From Thermoflexus sp. (lineage in GTDB: Bacteria; Chloroflexota; Anaerolineae; Thermoflexales; Thermoflexaceae), in contig NZ_DAOUCJ010000051.1 of the NCBI RefSeq assembly GCF_034432235.1, positions 1-27,457 on the forward strand: DNA of 27,457 nucleotides. Reading direction: 5' to 3'. The notes beneath the pieces are model-generated. The model was not told the DNA's origin. It made no database searches and saw only the letters and a program-made list of their open reading frames with translations. The position numbers and the translations under genes are program-made. Positions within the stretch are counted from its first letter, which is position 1. Every line of letters starts with the position of its first letter. Shown here in pieces: positions 8,701 through 14,736 of the stretch.

Positions 8701-9953
8701 TCACCGGGCTTCACGGGATGGGCTCCCCATCAGAAGCCGACCTTGCCCGCTATGAGGGGGTGATCTGGTTCACCGGCTATGACTGGTTCGATCCGCTGTC
8801 CGAAGAAGAGGAAACGCGGCTGCTTCGCTTCCTGCAGCGCGGAGGGCGCCTGGCGCTCTTCTCCCAGGACTATCTGTATACGCTGCTGACGTATGAGCGA
8901 CCCTGGACGTTCGCCCATGCGCTGGGGGTGCGCGCCCACGAGGAGGGGCTCACCGCCACCCTCGGGCTCCCCAGTCCCCTCTCCCCCATCGGCCGGGGAT
9001 TCCCCCGCTGGACCATCCAGCTGCCTTACACCAACTGGACCGACGCGCTGGAGCCGACCGCGGACGCGACGCCGGTCTGGCGCGGGGAGCATGGCCGGCC
9101 GATCGCGGTGATCCGTTCGGAAGGCCTCGGGCGGGTCTTTTTCTCCACCCTGGGCCTGGAAGGCCTGCCGGAGCCGTTGCAGGCGGAGGCCATGCGCCGC
9201 ATCCTTTCGGATCTCGGCCCTTTGGGGCGAACCGCCATGCAGGTGGAATCCCGGGAAGGCCGGTGGGCCATCACCGTGTCCGTGGACGTCCGATCCCCTG
9301 GAGAATCCACCCCCGTCACCGTCTCCCTTCAATTGACGGTCCCGACCACCTGGACGATCCGGGCGCCGGAGAGCTCGCCAGAGTGGGCCTTCGATCCGAC
9401 GCTGCCGGGCTGGCGGGGGATCATCCCCGCGCCCCGGATCCTGACCGCCGCGATGGCCCTGGAGGGGCCTCCGGGCTGGGTCCCCCTGATCCTGGACGGG
9501 ACGGATGGGGCCTGGCCGTTGCGATGGGTCGAGCCGGTGAATCTGGGGGTTCCGGTCCCCTCCCTCTTCCCGGGGATCTGGAGCCCGAATGCGCCCTCGG
9601 GAGTTCCCCTCATGGCCCCCTGGGAGGTGCGCAACCCGGGTGCGCTTTCCCTCCCGCTGGCGCTCACGGCCACGTTCCCGCTGTCATGGCGGGATACGGC
9701 TTTCACCGCAACCCTGGGGATCGCTCGACAGCCTTTCCCGGGGGTGGGAACATGGGCCGGGGTTCTGCCGGCGGGGGAAACCCTGCACTGGATCGGCACA
9801 GGGAGCCCGCGAACCCTGAGGGATGAGCGGGATCGCCTGACCCTGCGGGCGGAGGATGCATTCGGGGGAGTTTATGAAGTGGAAGGATGGGTCTGGACGC
9901 GGCCATGGCGGGTGTATCTGCCCCTCACCGCGCGGGCGCCGCCCGGACCATAA
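5760..9953 (+). CDS. Secreted multidomain S8 subtilisin-like serine protease
   Basis: This 1397-residue protein starts at GTG 5760, the only start between the upstream stop and the domain, giving a short leucine-rich leader ending in AxAAA-type residues. An I9-like propeptide region (about 30-160) precedes the S8 catalytic domain with Asp189 (NIDTGVDW), His235 (GNGHGTHT), oxyanion Asn328 (SAGNSG) and Ser398 (GTSMAAPHVAG). After it come carboxypeptidase-regulatory-like beta domains (about 460-620), a glutamine-amidotransferase-like or ThuA-like module beginning RVLLVDSG (about 625), a CARDB-like beta domain, and a second copy of that module beginning HLLLVEDD (about 949). The C-terminal end is RVYLPLTARAPPGP. 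It likely degrades extracellular protein. The short leader lacks a clear positive n-region, so export is inferred from the propeptide and extracellular domains. Confidence 0.9.
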   Translation: MLLLLLGAQAPAAAREPPPFSPPFPPTLHPALAKRLLQARPDERIPILIQMEGPSPGEIAAMEKDRRPLPERRARLVARLRARAEAAQALLLQRLQEAARRSEVEAIRPLWLSNQIAVRAAPREILALSQAPGIRRIREDRLRRWIESPPAAEPEDPLSTPWNLTMIHALEAWAAFGITGTGVVVANIDTGVDWQHPALQRAYRGYDPRGFHRHAGNWFDATGMGAVYPVDGNGHGTHTMGLMVGEGVGVAPGSRWIAARAFDAQGYALDSWIHAAFEWILAPEGNPALAPDILNNSWGNPNGWDTTFSEDLTALQAAGIFAVFSAGNSGPGPGSVASPASLPGAFAVGAVDAEAQVAWFSSRGPSPWGEIRPHGVAPGVHVRSTLPGGAYGALSGTSMAAPHVAGIAALLKSARPELSPMQIAEILTRTATPLTITIPNNDSGWGLANAMEALSAAVESGVLEGTVQDRSGAPIAGAALTAVSRDGTLRVSRESDAQGRYRFFLRANTYDLTVAAFGYTTRQAFGILITTGTTRTLDFRLDPLPRGSLIVQATDEQGGPVLSPTLTLIGTPVSLTQPGFPFTLSVPAGSYTLRLRALGHRVVSATVEVQAGVTASLTLTMPRMPRVLLVDSGAWYNESAITFYRQALDAAAWSYDEYRVVDPPAPPPTSTLLAYDAVVWSSPLDSPGYIGADRALALFLRRGGRLMVSGQDVAFWDDGGNGFFYAPYLRELLGTRYVRDSTGIFTVTGALDGPFAGIQAAIRGEGGAGNQIAPDEIAPADPQVDQPLDYLSDGGAATAVGLCRPYRGMVFAFGLEGIPDRWIRGELLERALQALQAPPRPWGLRWDPSLTERVVPTATQAIFTTTLQNLSEVATDTIPLQLEGGSWPVAVTPTTIALGPCARETITLTVTVPEGLPRDAGSVITLTARSTLSSSLAVPAIWRLKTPAHLLLVEDDRWFDVSEPYRRALSASGPSFDRWRVTGLHGMGSPSEADLARYEGVIWFTGYDWFDPLSEEEETRLLRFLQRGGRLALFSQDYLYTLLTYERPWTFAHALGVRAHEEGLTATLGLPSPLSPIGRGFPRWTIQLPYTNWTDALEPTADATPVWRGEHGRPIAVIRSEGLGRVFFSTLGLEGLPEPLQAEAMRRILSDLGPLGRTAMQVESREGRWAITVSVDVRSPGESTPVTVSLQLTVPTTWTIRAPESSPEWAFDPTLPGWRGIIPAPRILTAAMALEGPPGWVPLILDGTDGAWPLRWVEPVNLGVPVPSLFPGIWSPNAPSGVPLMAPWEVRNPGALSLPLALTATFPLSWRDTAFTATLGIARQPFPGVGTWAGVLPAGETLHWIGTGSPRTLRDERDRLTLRAEDAFGGVYEVEGWVWTRPWRVYLPLTARAPPGP

Positions 9954-9994
9954 AAAGAGAGAAGCGGGAGGGATTCTCGGACCTAACCTCCCGG

Positions 9995-10050
9995 CCCCCT
10001 TCCCTACGAGGGAAGGGGGAGCTTAAATCCCCCCTCCCCGCCTCGGGGAG
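9995..10050. repeat. Two adjacent perfect hairpins after the subtilase gene
   Basis: CCCCCTTCCCT (9995-10005) and AGGGAAGGGGG (10009-10019) form an 11-bp perfect stem with a 3-nt ACG loop. Immediately after, CTCCCCG (10034-10040) and CGGGGAG (10044-10050) form a 7-bp stem with a CCT loop. Neither is followed by a T-run, so a classical Rho-independent terminator is not supported. They may act as a 3' stabilising structure or belong to a dispersed intergenic repeat family. Confidence 0.55.
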
Positions 10051-10102
10051 CGAAGCCGTCCGATCTCACCGCTTTTCGTTCGCAGATCTCCCCCCAGAGT
10101 GC

Positions 10103-10130
10103 CTCTTATTTCCGGGAGCCGGGCCATAAT
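10103..10130 (+). promoter_or_regulatory. Possible promoter upstream of tdh
   Basis: An AT-rich patch in the otherwise GC-rich gap holds CATAAT (10125-10130), with a poor CTCTTA 16 nt upstream (10103-10108). Only the -10 resembles consensus. It sits 67 nt ahead of the tdh start. Confidence 0.25.
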
Positions 10131-10196
10131 AATAAGGGAGCCAGCCCCCGGTGAACGGAGGATGGACCCCGACTCCGAATCGGGAGGCGGATACCG

Positions 10197-11234
10197 ATGA
10201 GCGAGACCATGCGGGCCGTGATCAAAGCGGCGCCGGAGCCGGGCCTGACCCTGGCCCGCTGCCCGATCCCCGCCCCCGGCCCCGGGGAGATCCTGGTGAA
10301 GGTGAAGGCCGCCTCCATCTGCGGGACCGATCTCCACATCTACCGCTGGGATCCATGGGCCCAGGGACGGATCCGCCCGCCCCTGATCATCGGCCACGAG
10401 TTCTGCGGGGAGGTGGTGGAGCGGGGGCCGGAGGTCGACGGGATCCGCGTCGGGGATTTCATCTCCGCCGAAAGCCACGTGATCTGCGGCCGCTGCGACA
10501 TGTGTCGCACCGGAAAAGGGCATCTCTGCCGCAACACCCGCATCCTGGGGGTGGATCGTGACGGCGCCTTCGCGGACTTCATCGTCATCCCCGCGGAGAA
10601 CGCCTGGGTCAATCCCCCGGATCTCCCCCTCGAAGTGGCCGTCCTCTTGGAGAACTTCGGCAACGCTGTGCACACCGCCTTCGCCGTGGATCTGCGGGCG
10701 CGCAAGGTGCTGGTGACCGGCTGCGGGCCGGTGGGCCTGATGACCATCGCGGTGGCCCGCGCGATCGGCGCCCGGATGGTCATCGCCACCGATATCAGCC
10801 CCTATCGCCTGGAGCTGGCCCGGCGGATGGGGGCCGACCACGTCCTCAACCCGCGGGAGGTTAACGTCGTGGAGGCGATCCGGGATCTGGCCGGCGGGGA
10901 GGTGGACGTGCTGCTGGAGATGTCCGGCGCCCCCTCCGCCATTCGGGAGGGCTTCGCGGTGCTCAAGCCAGGAGGCCAGGCTGCCCTGCTGGGCCTCCCG
11001 CCGGGCCCCATCGAATTCGACCTCTCGAACCTGGTGATCTTCAAAGGCGCGACCGTCCACGGCATCGTCGGGCGACGCCTGTGGGAGACCTGGTATGAGA
11101 TCCGGGGGCTGCTCAACTCCGGCGCCGTCGATCTGCGCCCCGTGGTCACCCATCGCTTCCGCCTGGAGGAGTTCGATCAGGCCTTCGCGACCATGGCCAG
11201 CGGCCAGAGCGGGAAGGTGATGCTGATCCCATAA
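10197..11234 (+). CDS. tdh: L-threonine 3-dehydrogenase (zinc-dependent)
   Basis: This 345-residue medium-chain dehydrogenase oxidises L-threonine with NAD+ to 2-amino-3-ketobutyrate. The catalytic zinc site is indicated by C42 (ICGTDLHIY) and H67-E68 (GHEF), the structural zinc site by C97, C100, C103 and C111, and the Rossmann motif by GCGPVG (175-180). Segments such as ENFGNAVHTA, ISPYRLELARRMGA and GQSGKVML closely match E. coli Tdh, including length. ATG 10197 has GGGAGG 9 nt upstream. The partner enzyme gene kbl begins 20 nt after the stop, and this gene order strongly supports Tdh over a generic alcohol or sorbitol dehydrogenase. An intact protein in the cytosol is expected. Confidence 0.93.
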   Translation: MSETMRAVIKAAPEPGLTLARCPIPAPGPGEILVKVKAASICGTDLHIYRWDPWAQGRIRPPLIIGHEFCGEVVERGPEVDGIRVGDFISAESHVICGRCDMCRTGKGHLCRNTRILGVDRDGAFADFIVIPAENAWVNPPDLPLEVAVLLENFGNAVHTAFAVDLRARKVLVTGCGPVGLMTIAVARAIGARMVIATDISPYRLELARRMGADHVLNPREVNVVEAIRDLAGGEVDVLLEMSGAPSAIREGFAVLKPGGQAALLGLPPGPIEFDLSNLVIFKGATVHGIVGRRLWETWYEIRGLLNSGAVDLRPVVTHRFRLEEFDQAFATMASGQSGKVMLIP

Positions 11235-11254
11235 CGTTCGCAGGAGGTTCGACG

Positions 11255-12457
11255 ATGACGGTGCAACCGACAACCGCTGATAAGCTGTCGTGGATCCGGG
11301 AGGAGCTCCAGGCCCTGCAGGAACAGGGCCTCTACATCCACATCCGCACCATCCAGTCCGCCCAGGGCCCATGGCTGATCGTAGATGGCCGGCGGGTGCT
11401 GAACTTCTGCTCCAACAACTACCTCGGGCTGGCCAACCATCCGCGCATGCGGGAAGCCGCCCGCCAGGCCATTGAGAAATACGGCGTGGGCCCCGCCGCC
11501 GTGCGCACCATCGCCGGCACCCTGGACCTCCATTTGATCCTGGAGGAGAAGCTGGCGCGCTTCAAGGGCGTGGAGGCGGCCATCTCCTTCCAGTCGGGCT
11601 TTAACGCTAACCTGGCCACGATCCCGGCCCTGGTGGGGGAGGGCGATGCCATTTTCTCCGACGAGCTCAACCACGCCAGCATCATCGATGGCTGCCGCCT
11701 CTCCCGCGCCCGCATCATCCGCTACGCCCACAACGATCCCGGCGACCTGGAGGCGAAGATCCGGGAGCACCTGGGGAGCTTCCGGCGGGGCCTGATCGTC
11801 ACCGACGGTGTCTTCTCTATGGACGGCGACATCGCCCCCCTGCCGGAGATCGTGGAGATCGCGGAGCGCTACCATCTGATGCTGATGGTCGACGACGCCC
11901 ATGGGGAAGGCGTCCTGGGCCGGGGCGGCCGGGGGATCGTGGATCACTTCGGGCTCCACGGCCGGGTGGACATCGAGGTGGGGACCCTCTCGAAGGCCTT
12001 CGGGGTGGTGGGCGGCTATGTGGCCGGGCGCCGGGAGATCGTGGAATGGCTGCGCCAGCGTGGCCGTCCCTTCCTGTTCTCCAGCGCCATGACCGCCGCC
12101 GACACCGCCGCCTGCATCGCCGCCGTGGAGATCCTGGAGGAATCCACCGAGCTGGTGGACCGGCTGTGGGAGAACACCCGTTACTTCAAGGAGGAAATGC
12201 GCCGCCTGGGCTTCGATCTGGGCGCGAGCGTGACCCCCATCACGCCGGTGATGCTGGGGGATGCCCATCTGGCCCAGACCTTCAGCCGCCGCCTGTTTGA
12301 GGAGGGCGTCTTCGCCCAGGCCATCGGCTACCCCACGGTGCCCCGGGGCAAGGCCCGCATCCGGGTGATGATCTCCGCCGCCCACCGCCGGGAGGACCTG
12401 GATCGGGGGCTGGAGGCCTTCGCCAAAGTGGGGCGGGAGCTGGGGGTGATCCGTTAA
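11255..12457 (+). CDS. kbl: Glycine C-acetyltransferase (2-amino-3-ketobutyrate CoA ligase)
   Basis: This 400-residue PLP enzyme of the alpha-oxoamine synthase family cleaves 2-amino-3-ketobutyrate with CoA to glycine and acetyl-CoA, completing threonine degradation begun by Tdh. Family motifs include NFCSNNYLGL near 50, RTIAGTLDLH near 88, DGVFSMDGDIAPL near 188, and the PLP lysine K247 in TLSKAFG. The length matches E. coli Kbl (398). ATG 11255 follows AGGAGG with good spacing and lies 20 nt after the tdh stop, so the two form an operon. Related enzymes (KBL-like 8-amino-7-oxononanoate synthase BioF) share the fold; the tdh neighbour makes Kbl the better call. Confidence 0.94.
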   Translation: MTVQPTTADKLSWIREELQALQEQGLYIHIRTIQSAQGPWLIVDGRRVLNFCSNNYLGLANHPRMREAARQAIEKYGVGPAAVRTIAGTLDLHLILEEKLARFKGVEAAISFQSGFNANLATIPALVGEGDAIFSDELNHASIIDGCRLSRARIIRYAHNDPGDLEAKIREHLGSFRRGLIVTDGVFSMDGDIAPLPEIVEIAERYHLMLMVDDAHGEGVLGRGGRGIVDHFGLHGRVDIEVGTLSKAFGVVGGYVAGRREIVEWLRQRGRPFLFSSAMTAADTAACIAAVEILEESTELVDRLWENTRYFKEEMRRLGFDLGASVTPITPVMLGDAHLAQTFSRRLFEEGVFAQAIGYPTVPRGKARIRVMISAAHRREDLDRGLEAFAKVGRELGVIR

Positions 12458-12465
12458 CCCATGGA

Positions 12466-12506
12466 GGGGGCGGTGAAACCGTCGCGTATCCCGCCCCCAC
12501 CGTTTT
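12466..12506 (+). terminator. Candidate Rho-independent terminator of tdh-kbl
   Basis: GGGGGCG (12466-12472) pairs with CGCCCCC (12492-12498). The loop itself can form a small CGGT/ACCG hairpin. ACCG then TTTT (12503-12506) follows. The T-run is short and the loop is large, so strength is uncertain. It lies directly after the kbl stop. Confidence 0.45.
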
Positions 12507-12565
12507 GGGCTTTCCCGGGTAGCTCATGATGAACAGGAGGTGATCCACACGAACGGAGGGGGAAG

Positions 12566-13258
12566 ATGCGGCGGTCGGGCGGGATGGATCGACCCCTCTT
12601 CCTGATCGAGGATCCGACCCGGGGCCCCCTTCTGGCTCAGGCCCTCGCCGCCACCCTTGGGGAGCCGGTTCGCCCTCTGCACCCTTCCCAAACGATCCCC
12701 GCCATCCCCGGCGATTTCTTGATCGCCGCCGAACGGCCCGGCCGATGCGGCCTGGAGCTGGGCGGGAAGCTGCTCCAGAGCGCCGCCGGCCATCGCGTCC
12801 TGCTCTGGAGCCCTTCCCCGTCCGATCTCTATCTGCGGGTTGCCCGCCTCCTCGGGTTCGCCGGATATCTGGACTGCGCGGCCTCCTGGGCGGAGAACCT
12901 CCGCTGGCTGCAGGCCTTCCGCGCAGGGCAGGAGGCGTGGCCCCCTGACCTGCGCGCTCGGGCGGATCGCTTTGAGGCCGCTATCGGAGATCTCCTCCGC
13001 AAGCTGCGGCCAGAGGAGGCCGGGCGGCTCGCCGACTTGGCCCGTCCCCTGCCCTGGAAGATGCGAGCCGCCCGCTGGGGGATGAGCCGGGAGGGCGCTC
13101 GACGGGCCGCGCAGCGGCTGGAGGAGAAGTTCATGGTCGAGGGATCAGAGGCTGTCGTGGCCCCGGCATGGGCCTGGGGGCTGCTGAAGGCCACCCCCGA
13201 AGGGCCCGTCCCGGCGCCCGCCCTGCTCCTGGCCCTGGAGGCTCTTTCCCATTCTTAA
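12566..13258 (+). CDS. Degenerate NarL/FixJ-type pseudo-response regulator
   Basis: This 230-residue protein follows the response-regulator plan but lacks key residues. The N-terminal half aligns with a receiver domain: LFLIED (11-16) supplies the acidic pair, ERPGRCGLEL (56-65) matches the loop after strand 3, and GFAGYLDCAASW (97-108) matches the GAxGYLxKxxxP stretch. The phosphoacceptor Asp is Ala54 and the conserved Lys is Cys104. The C-terminal part (about 147-207, LRPEEAGRLADLARPLPWKMRAARWGMS onward, in overlapping pieces) has the spacing of a LuxR-type helix-turn-helix ending AWAWGLL. Phosphorylation control is therefore unlikely, and DNA binding is possible but divergent. ATG 12566 has GGAGGGGG upstream; ATG 12584 is an alternative. 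No histidine kinase lies nearby. The gene ends converging with a - strand relic. Confidence 0.6.
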   Translation: MRRSGGMDRPLFLIEDPTRGPLLAQALAATLGEPVRPLHPSQTIPAIPGDFLIAAERPGRCGLELGGKLLQSAAGHRVLLWSPSPSDLYLRVARLLGFAGYLDCAASWAENLRWLQAFRAGQEAWPPDLRARADRFEAAIGDLLRKLRPEEAGRLADLARPLPWKMRAARWGMSREGARRAAQRLEEKFMVEGSEAVVAPAWAWGLLKATPEGPVPAPALLLALEALSHS

Positions 13259-13536
13259 TTGAGGCAATCCCACAGGCCCTGACCCACAATCTCCATCTGA
13301 ACTCGGTGGAAGGGGGCGCCTTCAAAAGTGGAGGGCTCATTGATCCCCCAATGCCGTAAGCATTAAGCATGCAGAATGCCATCATCCCAACCGGTGGTTC
13401 CCGCTTTGCCGACATCACCGATCCCTGGGGCGTAAACATACCACCGCATCTCCGCCCTCGCCGTTCCGGATATCATCCCGGCAATCAGGAAGGCCACCCA
13501 GATTCCTGTCAACCGTCGAAGGCTCGCGGATCGCAT
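13255..13536 (-). pseudogene. Small secreted protein gene, probably cut by a nonsense codon
   Basis: Reading from ATG 13536 on the - strand gives 57 codons to TAA (13363-13365). The first 28 residues form a clear signal peptide: positive start (MRSASLRR), hydrophobic core (WVAFLIAGMI), and a TARA-E cleavage site. The short mature part is EMRWYVYAPGIGDVGKAG then TTGWDDGILHA. Beyond the TAA the same frame stays open for 31 more codons with protein-like composition, to a stop at 13255-13257. This suggests a roughly 88-residue product cut by one stop. GAGG upstream and a 3-nt gap to the preceding pseudogene indicate an operon. The family is not recognised. The 57-residue form could also be the true gene. 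Confidence 0.45.
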
Positions 13537-13539
13537 CCT

Positions 13540-14261
13540 CTACCTCCCTTCGAAAGTCCGGAGGGCTTCCCGATACTGGGCCCGGATCTCGTAAACGCCT
13601 TGAATCGCCATCCGAAGCCGATGGAACAGCAGCCGCAGCTCCCCTTCCGAATCCAGGCGGCCAATCGACTTTCCGCCTCCGTGATACAGCGGACGAGCCA
13701 TGCCGGCGGGCGCCCGGAATTCCCGCGATTCCCAGAACCGTCCTGCCTCCCGCACGATCGCGATGTCCCAGGGATCCCCCTCCATCACCTCATAGACCAT
13801 GACATACTCCAGCGATCCCATGGGGATCACCCCCTCCTCCGGGAGCCGCAGCCGCTTCAACCTCAGCACCGGCGCCACCTCATCCTGATCCGCCCCCCCT
13901 CCCGAAACCGGGCCTGCAGCCACCTCCGATCCTCCGAACGCATCCACCCCAGCGCCTCCCCATCTACGATCACCCCGTCCAGCGCACGCCCCATCGCCGC
14001 CAGCCGCAACGGCACCCACCCCGAAAACCGCGCCACCCCTTCCGCTCGAAGCCTCTCCATCGTCAGCCGCCCCCGGGCGAAAGAAAGCGGGCCCACAAAA
14101 GCGATGAAAGGCTCCCGCGGCAGCGCCGCCGCGTGGGCCGGCGAGGGCGTCAGGGCCGCCGGCATCCCCTCCCGCAACCCCAGGACCCCCAGACCCACCA
14201 GAACCCCGATCCCCAGGAACCCTATCCCCCTCTTCACCCTTCGGAAGAACTCCCGTCCCAT
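13540..14261 (-). pseudogene. Frameshifted gene for a membrane-anchored protein of unknown family
   Basis: From ATG 14261 (GGGAGG upstream) the frame encodes a basic start, one N-terminal hydrophobic helix (GIGFLGIGVLVGLGVLGL) and an extracytoplasmic domain, then stops early at 13863. A second frame continues the coding sense from a run of seven G's (- strand; 13893-13899 on +) to the stop at 13540-13542. One added G would join them into about 240 residues, reading ...RFREGG then ADQDEVAPVLRLKRL. Function is unknown. The lesion may be a real frameshift, a slippage site or a homopolymer sequencing error. The next gene (small secreted protein) starts 3 nt after the stop. Confidence 0.6.
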
Positions 14262-14415
14262 CCTCGCCTCCCTCGCCGGATGCGAACTCCATCTCGAGCT
14301 TAAGGCCCCGATCGTCTCCGGTCCATCCCCAGCAGATGGGGACACTGCTTGGGAGGAATGGGGAAGCTATGGGGTTCTATCGAATAAACAATTCCATGCA
14401 GCGATACGGATAGGT

Positions 14416-14698
14416 TCACGCACCCCGTCCCCCAAGCCATCGAACCCAGGGCAGCGCCTTCTGCGCTGCTTGCGCCGGACGCCTGTCGGCGGTCCAGAAT
14501 TCAGCGCCTAGGCGCTCCGCGAAAGCGAGGTAGTGCGCATCGCAGGTTGCCGGGAGAGAGAGCCTCAGCCAGTTTCAGGGCACGACGGTGTAGATCGGCA
14601 TCTTCATCAATGGCGATTTCAAATCTCAAGGCGACATCCGGTGGTATCATGTTCAGCAACGGCCCAAAACGCGGTCTCCAGCCCCCGACCTGGAAGGA
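14416..14698 (-). pseudogene. Remnant of a PIN-domain (VapC-like) ribonuclease gene
   Basis: The C-terminal part, ending at TGA 14416-14418, reads SLPATCDAHYLAFAERLGAE then FWTADRR and KALPWVRWLG. This is the characteristic end of VapC-type PIN nucleases, with D-A-H-Y-L-A and F-W-T-A-D carrying the last two acidic active-site residues. The preceding helices (EIAIDEDADLHRRALKLAEA) are in a different frame. The switch falls at a CTCTCTC repeat (GAGAGAG at 14554-14561 on +). Upstream, this frame stops at 14699-14701 before any N-terminal PIN motif, so the 5' half is missing. No VapB antitoxin gene is present. The remnant overlaps the leader of guaA. Confidence 0.7.
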
Positions 14699-14736
14699 CT
14701 ATGGAGATCTTGAGTCCGAAGACCGGGATCCCGGCG

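Noticed and set aside
4827..9953. Integrated mobile element next to the recombinase
   Set aside because: No attachment-site repeats, tRNA target or other mobile genes were seen, and the recombinase active site is lost.
10162..10200. A 12-codon leader peptide (MDPDSESGGGYR) overlapping the tdh start as ATGA
   Set aside because: The purine-rich GGAGG touches its ATG with no spacing, so it is a poor ribosome site, and its sequence contains no threonine or other regulatory codon run.
13369..14511. A 380-codon + strand open frame across the decayed region
   Set aside because: It is a Pro/Ser/Arg-rich shadow; the - strand frames show signal peptide, membrane helix and PIN motifs instead.
14533..14736. 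N-terminal extension of GuaA
   Set aside because: The extra codons lie over the PIN-domain remnant and are not part of the GMP synthase family N-terminus.
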